A stretch of DNA of 64,000 nucleotides from positions 88,660 to 152,659 of the forward strand of contig NZ_JABEQK010000011.1 of assembly GCF_014174275.1 (NCBI RefSeq), read 5' to 3'. Shown here in pieces: positions 62,945 to 64,000 of this stretch (the stretch's first letter is position 1; the number at the start of each line of letters is the position of its first letter). The notes below the pieces were generated by a model. It worked only from the letters and a program-made list of their open reading frames with translations, was not told where the DNA came from and ran no database searches. This DNA is from Gluconacetobacter takamatsuzukensis (GTDB lineage Bacteria > Pseudomonadota > Alphaproteobacteria > Acetobacterales > Acetobacteraceae). The position numbers were made by a program, and so were the translations under genes.

Positions 62945-63097
62945 CCGGTAACAAATCTTCGCACGCGCTTTCGCTGCGATATTATTACGAAGATCCACCT
63001 CCGGTTACCCGGTTAGGCGTCCCGATTTGAACCTGCGAAATTAAGGGTCTGATTTTGTTTGTGTTTATTTTCGCCCTGCCCTGCACCCAAAGAAAAA

Positions 63098-63128
63098 CCC
63101 CACGAACCTATTGGTTTCGTGGGGTTTT
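63098..63128 (+). terminator. Bidirectional rho-independent terminator
   Basis: CCCCACGAA and TTCGTGGGG pair over nine bases, with AAAAA before and TTTT after, so it can act on both strands. Confidence 0.85.
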
Positions 63129-63274
63129 CTACATGTCGTTTGGTTGCGGGGAAAGACAACCAACGATATTTGCGATTGGTGGACCGCGAGATACCCCGTC
63201 TCGCTGCGTGACAGAGTCACCATGCCAAAGCGCATGGGCATATCCAACTGGAATCCTTGTCATAGGCAATCTGC

Positions 63275-63310
63275 CTCATATATGATCCAATATCATGGTC
63301 AATATATGAG
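63275..63310. promoter_or_regulatory. Palindromic operator upstream of the antitoxin gene
   Basis: CTCATATATGATCC and GGTCAATATATGAG form an imperfect inverted repeat directly before the ATG region. Such sites are typical of autoregulated toxin-antitoxin promoters. Confidence 0.6.
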
Positions 63311-63320
63311 GCACGCCGTC

Positions 63321-63686
63321 ATGTCCGAGACCACATTCCTCTCCGACGCCTTCGATCCATCAGGGCTGATCGCGGCAGAACGGCTGAGCAATATGCTGCA
63401 CATCACGAGGGGTGAACTGGCCGCCACGCTGGGCCTGTCGCGTGACGCCGTCTCCAAAAGTGCCCGCCTCGGCCGCCCAGCCACCCAGGCGAGGCTGCGC
63501 GACATGGTCGAGATCCTCAATCGCGTCCGACCATGGGCGGGCTCAGCCCAACAGGCTTTCGCATGGTACCGGTCACAACCCCTGCCCTCCTTCGGTGATC
63601 AGACTGCCGAGGCGCTCGTCCGGGAGGGACGCGCCAATGCCGTCCGACGCTACCTGGATCGTATTGCCACCGGCGGCTACGCGTGA
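63321..63686 (+). CDS. Xre/MbcA/ParS-type antitoxin (DUF2384)
   Basis: 121 residues. A helical Xre-like N-terminal part, with LSNMLHITRGELAATLGLSRDAVSKSARLGRPATQARLRDMVEILNRV, is followed by the ParS/MbcA toxin-binding tail AFAWYRSQPLPSFGDQTAEALVREGRANAVRRYLDRI. It should neutralise a RES-family toxin and repress its own promoter through the palindrome at 63275-63310. ATG 63321 has GAGG upstream; ATG 63306 lies inside the palindrome and is less likely. Its stop overlaps the toxin GTG (GTGA). Confidence 0.9.
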   Translation: MSETTFLSDAFDPSGLIAAERLSNMLHITRGELAATLGLSRDAVSKSARLGRPATQARLRDMVEILNRVRPWAGSAQQAFAWYRSQPLPSFGDQTAEALVREGRANAVRRYLDRIATGGYA

Positions 63687-63894
63687 GGTTTACCGGACGG
63701 GTATTCCGGGCTCATAATCCCCGCTGGTCTTTCACCCCGCTATCAGGCGACGGTGCGGTGCTCCACGGTGGACGCTTCAACCCGGTCAGCACACCTGCCC
63801 TTTACACCTCACTTCGGATGGAGACGGCCTGGCTTGAAGCCCAGCAGGGTTTTCCATTCAAGCCGCAACCTCTGACCATCTGTGCCTATTGGTC
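63683..63894 (+). pseudogene. RES-family toxin, N-terminal fragment truncated by an IS
   Basis: Starts GTG 63683, overlapping the antitoxin stop. RVFRAHNPRWSFTPLSGDGA, VLHGGRFNPVSTPALYTSLRMETAWLEAQQGFPF and LTICAY are the first half of a RES toxin, including the R and the Tyr region used to split NAD+. After about 63894 the reading frame enters foreign DNA and stops at 63922. The C-terminal half with the rest of the active site is missing, so no active toxin is expected. Confidence 0.88.
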
Positions 63895-64000
63895 TGCCTT
63901 GAGAAAACTGGTCCGATTCTGAAGAGAGCCCTATGGGGCATATGGATTGGAGGATTACATGGGACGTCAGCGTTTTACGCCTGAGCAGATCATCGCGAAA
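63895..64000 (+). mobile_element. IS3-type insertion sequence, left end (continues past window)
   Basis: From about 63895 (TGCCTTGAGAAAACTGGTCC) the DNA no longer fits the RES gene. GGAGG and an ATG at 63959 then open a reading frame MGRQRFTPEQIIAK, which matches the start of IS3-family OrfA (R-x-F-x-x-E-Q-I-I). The end position and the terminal repeat are inferred from the break in the toxin gene. Confidence 0.7.
63959..64000 (+). CDS. IS3-family transposase OrfA, first 14 codons (partial)
   Basis: MGRQRFTPEQIIAK with GGAGG five bases upstream. The N-terminal helix-turn-helix of IS3-type OrfA normally begins like this. The gene runs out of the window. Confidence 0.75.
   Translation, partial: MGRQRFTPEQIIAK

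Larger units (their letters stand above)
62945..63320. other. Intergenic region with terminator, repeat junction and antitoxin operator
   Basis: 376 bases. It holds a strong terminator (63098-63128), a segment (about 63138-63195) similar to one after the poly-G run near 33640-33680, and a palindrome at 63275-63310 that overlaps the promoter area of the antitoxin gene. No supported gene. Confidence 0.65.

Noticed and set aside
63138..63148. tRNA-like 3' end (TGGTTGCGGGG)
   Set aside because: Only 11 bases match; no anticodon arm or T-loop follows, so no tRNA gene is called.

Overview
The window is GC-rich, densely coded DNA that looks chromosomal and alphaproteobacterial. It most resembles an acetic acid bacterium (Acetobacteraceae, Gluconacetobacter/Komagataeibacter-like). 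The reasons are a gum/acetan-type exopolysaccharide locus with its own UDP-glucose dehydrogenase, a membrane-bound PQQ glucose/quinate-type dehydrogenase, many oxidoreductases, and worn IS21, IS701 and IS3-type remnants. This assignment is inference from gene content; no rRNA, tRNA or CRISPR array was found.

Layout. (1) 1-10962, + strand: exopolysaccharide synthesis and export. It holds two glycosyltransferases, UDP-glucose 6-dehydrogenase, a GumD-like initiating transferase, a WecG/GumM-like transferase, a Wzz/BY-kinase co-polymerase (GumC-like), a GT4 transferase, an outer-membrane beta-barrel and a GumB/Wza-like export lipoprotein. Many of these genes overlap or nearly touch. (2) 10963-15507: a decayed junction with an IstA fragment, an intact two-component system, a broken RND pump gene, an IS701 fragment and a short repeat. 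(3) 15508-33351: an uptake and catabolic island. It has an ABC importer, a TonB receptor, an OPT/YSL permease, an Ldh2-type dehydrogenase, an M20 amidohydrolase, an HpaI-type aldolase, a D-2-hydroxyacid dehydrogenase, a NodB-like deacetylase, a VOC protein, a maleate isomerase/racemase-type protein, a creatininase-family protein and two LysR regulators. Substrate unknown.

(4) 33352-34137: gene-poor scar with IS21-type ends, a terminator and a 15-G run. (5) 34138-49245: a secreted small protein, an MFS transporter, the PQQ dehydrogenase, two SDRs (one with a Tat signal), a Rieske-flavoprotein reductase, a YidB-like protein, a GH15 glucoamylase-like gene broken by an exact 20-bp tandem duplication, and a three-gene MFS/HlyD/outer-membrane-factor efflux operon. 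(6) 49413-53683: a seven-gene Mrp/Mbh-type antiporter cluster with no full-length MrpA. (7) 54015-62944: stress and redox genes (ferritin-like protein, GAF histidine kinase plus response regulator, Gfo/Idh oxidoreductase, two SDRs, zinc alcohol dehydrogenase, DUF72). (8) 63275-64000: a Xre/ParS-type antitoxin with a palindromic operator and a RES toxin gene cut off by an IS3-type element that runs out of the window.

The most notable points are the unassigned catabolic island, the tandem-duplication frameshift, a SDR with two compensating frameshifts, the MrpA-less antiporter set, the Tat-type SDR, a family of about 160-175 bp inverted-repeat elements, and two similar junctions near 33.6 and 63.15 kb that might bound a 29.5-kb segment.
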